From an uncultured Maribacter sp. (GTDB taxonomy: Bacteria > Bacteroidota > Bacteroidia > Flavobacteriales > Flavobacteriaceae), in NCBI RefSeq assembly GCF_947500985.1, contig NZ_CANMTX010000001.1, forward strand, positions 1-64,000: DNA of 64,000 nucleotides, given 5' to 3'. Position 1 is the stretch's first letter, and every line of letters begins with the position of its first letter. The position numbers and the translations under genes are program-made. This document shows, one piece after another, positions 10,124-19,023 of this stretch. Under the pieces are notes generated by a model. The model was not told the origin of the DNA and did no database searches. It saw only the letters and a program-made list of their open reading frames with translations.

Positions 10124-10642
10124 TTAGAGCATACGCTCAGCCAACAGTTCTAATAAAAAGGTTTCTCTTTCTATAGACATTCCTTTTTTGGCACTTTCAA
10201 GCATTGTTTTTTTGTTGTGAGCAATGGCTTCATAAATGTTGACCCATTTTGCGGTCATGCCATTTTTAATTTCGTAATGTTCCATTTTAGATGCGCCAAG
10301 CTCTGTATTAATTTCGCAGGTGTAACAGTAAGAAATCATGTGTTGAATATCAAAATCTGGTTTGTGCCATGGTCTATATTCTTCATATATGCCAAAGGGT
10401 TTAATATTTCTCACCTCTATCGCTCCGGTTTCTTCACTCAGTTCACGAATCATACCTTCTATTTTATCTTCGCCGTCATCTAAACCACCACCTGGTAAGC
10501 TATAGTCTTCATATCGTTCTGTATAAAGCAATAAAATAGAATTTCCTTGTATGGCAATACTCCTTGTAGCAAGCCTTGTAAAAATTGATTTATTATTTAA
10601 AGACGAAATGTCTGGGTGATAATGAATTTTTAAATTTTGCAT
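10124..10642 (-). CDS. NUDIX hydrolase
   Basis: 172 aa. A complete Nudix box lies at residues 52-74: G52, E58, RE at 66-67 and EExG at 70-73 (RELSEETGA), preceded by SLPGGG. The motif binds Mg2+ and catalyses hydrolysis of nucleoside diphosphates linked to another group; the substrate cannot be read from sequence. No signal peptide, so cytoplasmic. It is the first gene of the leftward group and faces the rightward outer-membrane gene across a 360-bp divergent spacer. Confidence 0.9.
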   Translation of the reverse strand: MQNLKIHYHPDISSLNNKSIFTRLATRSIAIQGNSILLLYTERYEDYSLPGGGLDDGEDKIEGMIRELSEETGAIEVRNIKPFGIYEEYRPWHKPDFDIQHMISYCYTCEINTELGASKMEHYEIKNGMTAKWVNIYEAIAHNKKTMLESAKKGMSIERETFLLELLAERML

Positions 10643-11002
10643 AAGTGAAGCGTAATCTTAAAAGGTATTTTATAATTTATTTTTGACCAATTTGAAGCAT
10701 CAAAAATACACAAACCTTTTCTCAAAATAATAGGGGATGAGTATAGGTTATTTTTATGGTTACTTAAATTCCCAATAGAGTTAATTTGCTATTTATGAGG
10801 GTCCTATTTTTGTGAAGTATTTGTATTGAATTAGGGCTGTCTTTTTACGTAATTTTATATTCTATCGTATGTGGTATTGTTTTAATTAGTACAAATTCTA
10901 TTTAACTGTGTACGGTTTACCATAATCGATAATTAGTACTTAGTTGATATGGTATTAAAGGCAGTCGACAATTTCATCCATCAGAAAAACAAATATAATT
11001 TC
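10643..11002. other. Divergent intergenic spacer with candidate -7 boxes
   Basis: No gene seen. On the minus strand TATTTTTG (10701-10708) could drive the NUDIX gene. On the plus strand TATTTTTG (10805-10812), preceded by TTTG at 10785-10788 with a rather short 16-nt spacing, could drive the large exported protein. Both are weak without experimental start sites. Confidence 0.35.
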
Positions 11003-14000
11003 ATGCGTTCAAAAATCATACTCTTAATGTTTCTTGTAGGTCACTACACTATTTTTTCGCAAAATGCAGATGAGCTAAAATCTAATTCGCAAAAAGAGGC
11101 TTCTCATTCTTTTTACATTACTTCAAACATGGGTAATGTTTCATTAGAAGAAGCTAAGAAAGTGTTGAGCGAAATTAATACTGCTTCTAAAAATGATAAT
11201 AATTCAACTTTGTTACTTATTGGTAATGTGGTTAACAAAGATGGCTTTTCTGCAAAAGAGAAACATCAAGATGCAACCAAAGCATATTTGAAGCCTTTAA
11301 TGCAATTATGGGATGATTTTAATGGTGATGTTATTTTAACGCCAGGAGAAAATGAATGGTTAAAAGGTGCGCCACAAAGTATTGATGATCTGGAATCTTT
11401 TTTACAGGATAATAGTAAAGCTAAGTTTTGGCCCAACGATGGTTGCCCGTTAGAGCGCGAAACTATTAATGATGATGTCGTTTTAGAAATGGTCGATTCT
11501 CAGTGGTTTTTAGAAGATTGGGATAATCATCCTTATATCAATCAAAAATGTGAAATTAAGACGAGAGATCAATTTTTTGCAGAGTTTAAAGATGACCTAA
11601 AAGACAGCCAAGGTAAAACTGTAATTGTTGCAGTTTACCAGCCTGTAATGAGTAATACCAGAATTTCTATGGTAAACAAAATGGGCGGCTTCACTCCACA
11701 GTCCTATCAAAATAAAGAGAATAGAAATTTACGAGGTAGATTGGAAACCATAGCAAGTCAGTTTAACGATGTCATTTTTGTTTCCGGTAAAGACCGAAAT
11801 TTACAGTATTTAGAAGATGATGGTATTCCTCAGATTATTAGTGGTGCAGTAGGCAAAACAGACAAGGCAAGAGCACTAAAAGAAGACCATTTTGAGTCTA
11901 GTGCGAATGGGTATGCCAAGTTAACCGTTTATAAAGATGGTAGTACCGAGGTTGATTTAGTTGAAATTAAAAATGGAGCATCTGAAGTTGCTTTTACCCA
12001 AAAAATTAAAAGAGAGCGCCTTTCTTTAGAAGATGTATCTTACCCTAATAAAATAAATGCAACTACAGCAAAGGCTTCTATTTATACGAAAGAAGAGACT
12101 GAGAAAAAAGGATTCTATAAATGGATGTGGGGCGACCACTATAGAAATCTTTACAGTAAAGAAATTGAAGCGCCGGTATTACAAATAGATGCGCTGCCCA
12201 ATAATGTAAGACCAATTTCTGAAGGTGGTGGTACGCAATCAAGATCATTACGGTTTATCGATGACAATGAGAATGAGTATATCTTACGTGCATTGCGTAA
12301 AAGCGCATTACGTTTTCTACAGACCAATGCGATCAATAATCATTATGTTGAAGATTACCTTGATAATACGGTTGCAGAACGCTATTTGATGGATTTTTAT
12401 ACCACAGCACATCCATATGCACAGTTTGCTATGAATGACTTGTCTGAGACATTAGACGTGCTTCATTCAAACCAAAAAATATACTACGTACCTAAACAAA
12501 AAGGATTAGGTATTTACAATGAAGATTATGGCGATGCGCTATTTATGTTCGAGGAACACGCAGGTGGTGAGAACAAAGACTTTGAAACCTTTGGTAGCCC
12601 AGATGATATTATTAGTACTACAGACTTACGTTTTGAGTTGATGAAATCTAAAGATTCATATGTAGATGAGCCAAGTTTTATTCGTGCTCGTTTATTTGAT
12701 ATGCTGGTTGGTAACTGGGATCGCCACCAAGATCAATGGCGTTGGGCACAATTTAAAACTGAAGACGGTAAAAAGAGATATGAAGCTATTCCAAGAGATT
12801 GGGATCAAGCTTTTCCTAAATATGACGGAACCATTATTGGCATGCTAAAATTTGCTTTTCCTTTACTTCGTAAAATGGAAAGTTATGATGCTGATGTAAA
12901 GAATGTAAAATGGTTTAATCTTTCTGGTTATCCGATGGATAAAACCTTTATGAAAAAAGCCAACTGGACTGACTGGAAGAAGCAGGTAGATTTTATTCAG
13001 GAAAATTTATCTGATTCAGAAATTGATGCGGCTTTCAGTACCTTACCAAAAGAAGCCCAAGACAGTAGTATCGATGAAATTAAAGAGAATTTAAAATCGC
13101 GTAGAGATGGCTTACAAACTATTGCTAAATCTTACTACGAATACTTGAATAAATTCGAAGTCATTATTGGAACTGAAGACGATGATAAATTTTTAATTAC
13201 TAGAAAACCGAACGGCGAAACTGATATATCTATTTCTAAAGACACTATAGTTTATAAGAAAACATACAATGCAAAGCAAACCAAAGAGATTTGGGTATAT
13301 GGTTTAGATGGTAAAGACACGTTTACCGTAGATGGGGATGGAAAAGATTTGATAAATATTAAAATAATAGGAGGGAAGAAAAACGATACTTATGATTTTA
13401 AGAATACAAAAAAAGTGAAGCTTTATGATTTTAAGAGCAAGAATAACACCATTGTAAATGCTAAGTCAAAAGAATGGCTTACAGATTCTTATGACATTAA
13501 TACGTATGACTATCAGAAAAGAAAATACAATGAGAACATTGTTTTTCCAAGTATAGGTTTTGATGGAGATACGGGCTTTAGAATTGGAATTAAAGACCGT
13601 TTTACTACTTATGGTTTGGCTAATAATCCATTTAAATCGCAACATACTATTGGTGCAGAATATTTCTTTGCTACAAACGGATTTGCAATAGATTATAATG
13701 CAGAATTTGCACATGTATTCTATAACTGGAATTTAGGGTTCGATGCAAAATATGGAAGCCCTAATTATACTTTAAATTATTTTGGTGAGGGTAATGAATC
13801 AGAATATGATTCAGACTTGGATAGAGATTTTAATAGAGTACGTATAAGACAATGGAAGATTTCTCCTTACCTGGTTCACAAGAGTGAAAGTAGTAGTTAT
13901 TATTTAAGATCTACATTAGAATCTTTTGATGTGTCTAATGACGATGAACGTTTAGTTGGTCAAGCATTTGCTGCTGATAACGATGTGTATGAACAGCAAT

Positions 14001-14566
14001 TATATGTATCTGGTGAAGTAGGGTATGGGTATAAAAATCAAAATAATCCCGCTTTTCCTAGTCGTGCAATGTCTGCTGATATTGCTGCAGGTTATAAGTC
14101 TAGTATTAACGGATTTGATAACAGTTTTGCCTATATTAAATCATCTATAGCTTTGACCTACCCATTGCACCCAAGTGGTATTGCGGTTATTGCTACTAAA
14201 CTGGCCGGAGAAGCAATTATTGGTGATACCTATGAATTTTATCATGGTGCCGTAATAGGTGGTAATACAAGTTTACGCGCTTATAGAAATGAACGATTTA
14301 ACGGTAAGTCTGTATTTTATCAAAGCACAGATCTTAGGGTTGGTGTAACACGCTTTAAAACGAATTTTATACCACTGCAATTGGGCGTAAGCGCTGGTTT
14401 TGATTATGGTCGCGTATGGTCAGATAATGATAACTCTACAAAATGGCATAATGATTTCGGAGGATCGGTTTGGATATCTGGTTTTAGCGCCTTAACAGGA
14501 AATCTAGGTTTCTATCATGGTGGTGATGGTAATAGGTTGGTATTTAGTGTAGGTTTTAACTTCTAG
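11003..14566 (+). CDS. Exported three-part protein: phosphoesterase-like, kinase-like and outer-membrane barrel regions
   Basis: 1187 aa from the ATG at 11003, chosen because it begins a good signal peptide (MRSKIILLMFLVGHYTIFSQ). An in-frame ATG at 10949 would add 18 residues in front. Residues 35-330 resemble a calcineurin-type phosphoesterase with GNVVNKDG and PGENEW where active enzymes have GD...G and GNHE, so the metal site looks degenerate. Residues about 380-620 carry GGGTQSRSLRF, then NEYILRALRK, then LVGNWDRHQDQWRW (near 567) and AIPRDWDQAF (near 597). These resemble the N-lobe, catalytic loop and metal-binding motif of atypical kinases (HipA, CotH or PI4K-like). Residues about 850-1187 are beta-rich, end in a phenylalanine (GFNF) and resemble an Omp85/surface-antigen barrel. 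The likely location is the outer membrane. Confidence 0.75.
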   Translation: MRSKIILLMFLVGHYTIFSQNADELKSNSQKEASHSFYITSNMGNVSLEEAKKVLSEINTASKNDNNSTLLLIGNVVNKDGFSAKEKHQDATKAYLKPLMQLWDDFNGDVILTPGENEWLKGAPQSIDDLESFLQDNSKAKFWPNDGCPLERETINDDVVLEMVDSQWFLEDWDNHPYINQKCEIKTRDQFFAEFKDDLKDSQGKTVIVAVYQPVMSNTRISMVNKMGGFTPQSYQNKENRNLRGRLETIASQFNDVIFVSGKDRNLQYLEDDGIPQIISGAVGKTDKARALKEDHFESSANGYAKLTVYKDGSTEVDLVEIKNGASEVAFTQKIKRERLSLEDVSYPNKINATTAKASIYTKEETEKKGFYKWMWGDHYRNLYSKEIEAPVLQIDALPNNVRPISEGGGTQSRSLRFIDDNENEYILRALRKSALRFLQTNAINNHYVEDYLDNTVAERYLMDFYTTAHPYAQFAMNDLSETLDVLHSNQKIYYVPKQKGLGIYNEDYGDALFMFEEHAGGENKDFETFGSPDDIISTTDLRFELMKSKDSYVDEPSFIRARLFDMLVGNWDRHQDQWRWAQFKTEDGKKRYEAIPRDWDQAFPKYDGTIIGMLKFAFPLLRKMESYDADVKNVKWFNLSGYPMDKTFMKKANWTDWKKQVDFIQENLSDSEIDAAFSTLPKEAQDSSIDEIKENLKSRRDGLQTIAKSYYEYLNKFEVIIGTEDDDKFLITRKPNGETDISISKDTIVYKKTYNAKQTKEIWVYGLDGKDTFTVDGDGKDLINIKIIGGKKNDTYDFKNTKKVKLYDFKSKNNTIVNAKSKEWLTDSYDINTYDYQKRKYNENIVFPSIGFDGDTGFRIGIKDRFTTYGLANNPFKSQHTIGAEYFFATNGFAIDYNAEFAHVFYNWNLGFDAKYGSPNYTLNYFGEGNESEYDSDLDRDFNRVRIRQWKISPYLVHKSESSSYYLRSTLESFDVSNDDERLVGQAFAADNDVYEQQLYVSGEVGYGYKNQNNPAFPSRAMSADIAAGYKSSINGFDNSFAYIKSSIALTYPLHPSGIAVIATKLAGEAIIGDTYEFYHGAVIGGNTSLRAYRNERFNGKSVFYQSTDLRVGVTRFKTNFIPLQLGVSAGFDYGRVWSDNDNSTKWHNDFGGSVWISGFSALTGNLGFYHGGDGNRLVFSVGFNF

Positions 14567-14680
14567 TTTTTAGAAATATTTTGAGGGTATAACTGAATTA
14601 TATTATTGATATCATAGGTAACACTTAGCTCTATGAATTATTGATATCTCTTAATGTTTTTCTGAGAACGTATTTAGCAA

Positions 14681-14688
14681 TAGTTTTG
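14681..14688 (+). promoter_or_regulatory. Candidate -7 box for the DUF481 gene
   Basis: TAGTTTTG matches TAnnTTTG and lies about 50 nt upstream of the ATG at 14739. No clear -33 TTG at the right spacing. Confidence 0.35.
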
Positions 14689-14738
14689 CAACACAAAATT
14701 ACAAGCGAATATCTAAAGCGTAATAAGTATCTTCTTTC

Positions 14739-15518
14739 ATGAAATTGACCTTACATTTTATTATTTCATTTTGTTGTATTTGTATATTCTTTCTCAGTTT
14801 TTCTGTGGAGGCTCAGTTAGTGAACATTGAATCTAAACGCATGCATACAGACTCGTTGAGGTTTGTTTTAAATAGCGATTTGCTTTTTAATTATACAGAT
14901 AACAATGGCGAGTATATTCTTCAGATAAACTCAAATGTTACAACGCAGTTTAAGTCAAAAAATCTTAAGAGTATTTACTTTTTTATAGGAAATGTAAGCT
15001 TAATAAGATCTAAAGATGAAGACTTTCAAAATTCATATTTTCTACATGCTAGGTTTAATCAGAAATTGACAGACCTGTTTCGTTTAGAGGCATTTGTTCA
15101 AAATCAATATAATGAGAATTTGACCATATCAGATAGAAACCTATTGGGTGTTGGTTTACGTCTTAAAATTTTAGATAAAAAAGGAACATTGGCTTATTTG
15201 GGTAACTCATATATTTATGAAGTAGAGTCAGTTGCATCATCAGACCAAAAATTCTACAATCATAGAAACAGTAGTTACCTTTCTTTAAATCAGAATTTTA
15301 AAAAGTATAATCTAGATATTACTGGAACTTTTTACTTTCAGCCGTTGTACGATAATATTAGTAATCATAGAATTTTAAGTCAGTTTAAGGCGCAAATGCC
15401 GCTAACAAAAAGAATTAGTTTTTCTGCGCTTTATAATTACGCTGTAATCAATTTTAATTCGACTTTAGAAGATAACCGTTCTTCTAATGTTAGTTTTGGA
15501 CTTACGTTGAATTTATAG
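14739..15518 (+). CDS. DUF481 family outer-membrane protein
   Basis: 259 aa with a signal peptide (residues 1-25, ending FSVEAQ), then a series of amphipathic beta strands and a C-terminal strand ending SFGLTLNL. The internal pattern (NSDLLFNYTDNNGEY, then RLEAFVQNQYN and GVGLRLKILDK) fits the DUF481/YdiY salt-induced outer-membrane family. A small beta-barrel in the outer membrane is expected; its cargo is unknown. The last 25 codons are strongly similar to a fragment at 28597-28674, showing that a second copy once existed. Confidence 0.75.
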   Translation: MKLTLHFIISFCCICIFFLSFSVEAQLVNIESKRMHTDSLRFVLNSDLLFNYTDNNGEYILQINSNVTTQFKSKNLKSIYFFIGNVSLIRSKDEDFQNSYFLHARFNQKLTDLFRLEAFVQNQYNENLTISDRNLLGVGLRLKILDKKGTLAYLGNSYIYEVESVASSDQKFYNHRNSSYLSLNQNFKKYNLDITGTFYFQPLYDNISNHRILSQFKAQMPLTKRISFSALYNYAVINFNSTLEDNRSSNVSFGLTLNL

Positions 15519-15561
15519 TATTGTGGACTTTAAATGGAAAACTTAAGGTTCGTTACATTTA

Positions 15562-15768
15562 TTAGATACTACGATTAATGTCTAAGTCATAATATTTTTT
15601 TGTATTTAGATTAATTTTAATGTTGAAGTAGCAATTACCACCATCTTCAACAGCTACTATATTCGTGCGCCATTTATCTGAGGCAGTGGTACTACAAAAT
15701 ATAATCCAAACTTCTTTTACTCCGGAATAATTTACCGAAGCATTATTAGAATATACATCTATTATCAA
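15562..15768 (-). CDS. Short ORF of unknown function, possibly a gene remnant
   Basis: 68 codons that open only with a TTG (15766-15768), directly preceded in frame by ATG-TAA. The composition looks protein-like (KEVWIIFCSTTASDKW, then VAVEDGGNCYFNIKINLN), reminiscent of the C-terminal half of a small secreted protein, but no signal peptide survives. It sits in the 388-bp gap between the DUF481 gene and the DUF5107-TPR gene; nothing else was seen in that gap. It could be the remains of a longer gene or a chance ORF. Confidence 0.3.
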   Translation of the reverse strand: MIIDVYSNNASVNYSGVKEVWIIFCSTTASDKWRTNIVAVEDGGNCYFNIKINLNTKKYYDLDINRSI

Positions 15769-15906
15769 TTACATCGATTTTTTTTACGAAAAATAGCCTG
15801 TTATCTGAATAATTAGATGTTGCAAGTTGTAAACGGTAAAAGTATAAGTCAGTAGTTTAAATATATTGGGTTAATGTTGGAGAATGACACGAGCAGGTTT
15901 TCTTAT

Positions 15907-18900
15907 TTAAAGTTTACTTAATAATTTTAGTTGATGTAGCTCTAATTTTGATAAGTATTCTTGAGCCTTAAGTGTGTCTAAAGTATCCATATCATTATTG
16001 AAAATAGCAATAGCTATTTTACTAAGTAAGTTATCAGTTTTATTTAATAGGTCTTCAAGTTCCTTGTTGTTAAATTGAAGCTTTTTAGCTGCTAATAAAC
16101 CTGCAAGATGGTTTGTAGTATTTCTTGTATAATGGTTTTTAGTATACGCAAAAGCTGAATTTAACAGTACTTTACTTTTGTCTGCTTCTTTAAGCTTGTT
16201 AAGTGTTATTGCAAGCAAATAATCTGTAATTCTTTCATCTGGTGAATATGGTTTACCTACACCAATATTTTCAGGCCATTGTTTTGCTTTTTCTAATATG
16301 GCTTTTGCTTCGATATAATTATTTTTTAAAATAGCATTTAAGGCTAATGCTTGGTATGTCTTTTCATAAACTTTTCTACTTTCACTTGCATGCTCAAAAG
16401 GAAGTATTTTAATGTTTTCTAGCACTATAGCTACTTCTTTATATCGTTCTAAATTTAATAAAGATTTAGCATGTGCCAAAGCTATATTATAGTTGTCAGG
16501 AAATTTCTTTGTTGCTTTTTTAGAAAGTTTATAAGCGCTTTCAGCGTCTCCGATATTTTGATAAAATAGAATGTTTTTTTCCCAAATTTTCCAACTATTT
16601 GGTTGTAAATTTAGAGCTGTCTGTAAATCAGTAATAGCTAGTTTTTTGGAGTTTTTATCTAAATTAGATTGCAGTAGTTTAGCTCTAAATTGATAGAAAA
16701 TAGGGGAGTCAGGCGTATTTTTTAATTCTTCTAAAATAGTAATGCCTTTATTCTTTAAGCCAACTGCAATATAGTTTTGAGCTAAGTAATATTTTAATTT
16801 CCAATTATCATTTTTGGCGATAGCCCATTCTAAAATTGGAATAGCCTCTCTACGATATGGAAATACAAAATCAACTTGAGTTTTAATTGCAGTTCTTAAC
16901 AAAACCTCACTTTCTTGAGGATTTGAACCTTCTTTTAAATACGCCAGCCACAATTTATTTTTAACGGTTTCTTTGCACATAGACAGTACAGTAATGGCTT
17001 GTTGTTTAAAACCAAGTTCTTTGTAACGTAGTGCAAGTGCTAGAAAAGATTCTTCTTTAAATTCGTTCTGTATATTTAAAGCACTGGCATTTGTACTTGA
17101 TGTTTTATTTTCAAAAGCAATAAGATGGTTTAACTGGTCTATATCTAATAAGTTATCTTTTGCCTTACTCAAAGCTTTGTTGTCATTTTTTGCTTTTGCG
17201 GTAAGTAATAATACTTCTCTTGCGTTCAAGTTATACGTATTAAAGTCTATGGCTTTATGAGCATAAGTTTCGGCACGTGTTAGTTGCTTGTTAGCTAAAT
17301 ATAACTCAGCCATTTGTGCATAGGATACCGATCTAAATTTAATATCACGAGCTGCCCATCCTAAAGATTCTAATGCATTGACAGTATCCTTAATTGCTCT
17401 ATATGCTATACCTGCCATATAGTTTGCACTTGGGTTATACGTGTCCATTCTTAGAACTGTATTTGCATAGGTTAATGCATCTTTATAATTACTTTTTCGG
17501 TATTCTAGCTCTGCCAATTTGGTAAGGGCAACGCTATTAGAAGGGTCATTGTTAATTAAGTTTTTAAGATGTTCTTCTGCCTTTTCATATTCACGGTATT
17601 CTATAGCTTCGATACCAGCTAAAAGTAATTTTTCTGGTTCAGAAACTATTAAATCCATATCAGATGAAAAAGGTCTTTTCAAATCTGTTGATTTGGTTTT
17701 TGGTTTATATTCTAACTCAGTACCCATTATAGATACTTCAACATTGGATGGTGTTGCTGTAGCTATACTTTTAGAATAGATTTCCATGGGCTTTAAACTC
17801 AAAGATTCTGTAATGATTTCATGACCATTAAAAATCTGAATTTTAGTATCTAATCTTTGCAAGGCATTTACACTGATAATAGTTTCTCCAGCTATGGTTT
17901 CTACATTCAGAACTCCTTCTGGTGAAGCATCAACCATACCACCAATTTGCTTGAATGGAAACCAAATTTCACTCCATTTATCCATAACATAGGGGTCGAA
18001 ACCTACTTGGCTAATTGGGTTTACAGCATTAGAAGGTTGGTATTGGTTAAAAAGTCTACCAGCTTGAAGTTCAATGTATTGTCCATCTGTATCGGTTAAT
18101 AAATCTTCCCAAATTCCGCCAGATCTAGATAATGCCCATAGCCAAAGTTTTTGTCCTGGCATTTCTTCGTATAATGACCATTGTCCAAAACCAAATTCTG
18201 TATCATGATAATATCCACCAAAAAAATCATTAAACTCACCTACGATATGATAAGATTTAGAAGAACCAAATCTATTTTCATTATACATGGCTAGGTTGTG
18301 ATTTTCCTTATCTATTGGCCATGTATGTGGATTTCCGTTATGTTCTAAATGCTTATTGCCAGGGATAAAAAATTCTAAGTCATTACTTGCTTTAGCAGCC
18401 GCAGTCATCCAATTATAATAAGATGAAGTTAGGGGAGAGGCATTGTACCATGATGCATTGGTTTCAAAATACGCTTTGTCTTTTTCTAACTTAATCTCAA
18501 CGGTCCATTTTGTCATTGAAGGTAAATCTAGATTGCTTACAATACAACTAACACTACCATCTTCATTGGTTTTAGTAATGTAATCTACTGGAGTTGCTGT
18601 TGAGGGGTGGTGACCAATGATACCAAAATTAAACTCTATACCGCCAGAAGTCCATGGGCCTCGCATGGCAATATTTCTAAATTTTACTACTTCATTTTTG
18701 TATAAAAATTCTTCTCCTGTACTTTTTTCAATAGCGCCCCAAATTTTACCTCCAATTTCTGGTAGTACTTGTACTTTTATATAATCATTTTCTAGGGTTA
18801 CAACTTTCCAATCTTGCTTTTTAGATGTATGCTCATACTCTTCAAATTTAAAATAGGGAAATATTTTCGGGTTTTCTGCCGAAATGGGTACAGGGTTAGG

Positions 18901-19023
18901 TTCACCAAAACCATAGGTTTCTAATGAAAGTATTTCTTCTTTAATTGAGATGGATTGTGCTGTGACAGAACAATAAAGTCCACTAAGGAATAGCACTACG
19001 ATAATTTGGATTCGTGTTCGCAT
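15907..19023 (-). CDS. Exported DUF5107 domain plus TPR protein
   Basis: 1038 aa with a signal peptide (MRTRIQIIVVLFLSGLYCSVTAQ). Residues about 45-370 match the DUF5107 layout, a galactose-mutarotase-like beta-sandwich: VQVLPEIGGKIWGAIEKST, FRNIAMRGPWTSGGIEFNFG, IGHHPSTATPVDY and YYNWMTAAAK. From about 440 to the end are tetratricopeptide repeats (for example ALTKLAELEYRKSNYKDALTYA cut into helical pairs). DUF5107-TPR proteins commonly accompany carbohydrate-uptake loci, so a role in glycan handling is inferred. The start overlaps the stop of the upstream ASPIC gene by 1 nt (TAATG), implying translational coupling. Confidence 0.85.
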   Translation of the reverse strand: MRTRIQIIVVLFLSGLYCSVTAQSISIKEEILSLETYGFGEPNPVPISAENPKIFPYFKFEEYEHTSKKQDWKVVTLENDYIKVQVLPEIGGKIWGAIEKSTGEEFLYKNEVVKFRNIAMRGPWTSGGIEFNFGIIGHHPSTATPVDYITKTNEDGSVSCIVSNLDLPSMTKWTVEIKLEKDKAYFETNASWYNASPLTSSYYNWMTAAAKASNDLEFFIPGNKHLEHNGNPHTWPIDKENHNLAMYNENRFGSSKSYHIVGEFNDFFGGYYHDTEFGFGQWSLYEEMPGQKLWLWALSRSGGIWEDLLTDTDGQYIELQAGRLFNQYQPSNAVNPISQVGFDPYVMDKWSEIWFPFKQIGGMVDASPEGVLNVETIAGETIISVNALQRLDTKIQIFNGHEIITESLSLKPMEIYSKSIATATPSNVEVSIMGTELEYKPKTKSTDLKRPFSSDMDLIVSEPEKLLLAGIEAIEYREYEKAEEHLKNLINNDPSNSVALTKLAELEYRKSNYKDALTYANTVLRMDTYNPSANYMAGIAYRAIKDTVNALESLGWAARDIKFRSVSYAQMAELYLANKQLTRAETYAHKAIDFNTYNLNAREVLLLTAKAKNDNKALSKAKDNLLDIDQLNHLIAFENKTSSTNASALNIQNEFKEESFLALALRYKELGFKQQAITVLSMCKETVKNKLWLAYLKEGSNPQESEVLLRTAIKTQVDFVFPYRREAIPILEWAIAKNDNWKLKYYLAQNYIAVGLKNKGITILEELKNTPDSPIFYQFRAKLLQSNLDKNSKKLAITDLQTALNLQPNSWKIWEKNILFYQNIGDAESAYKLSKKATKKFPDNYNIALAHAKSLLNLERYKEVAIVLENIKILPFEHASESRKVYEKTYQALALNAILKNNYIEAKAILEKAKQWPENIGVGKPYSPDERITDYLLAITLNKLKEADKSKVLLNSAFAYTKNHYTRNTTNHLAGLLAAKKLQFNNKELEDLLNKTDNLLSKIAIAIFNNDMDTLDTLKAQEYLSKLELHQLKLLSKL

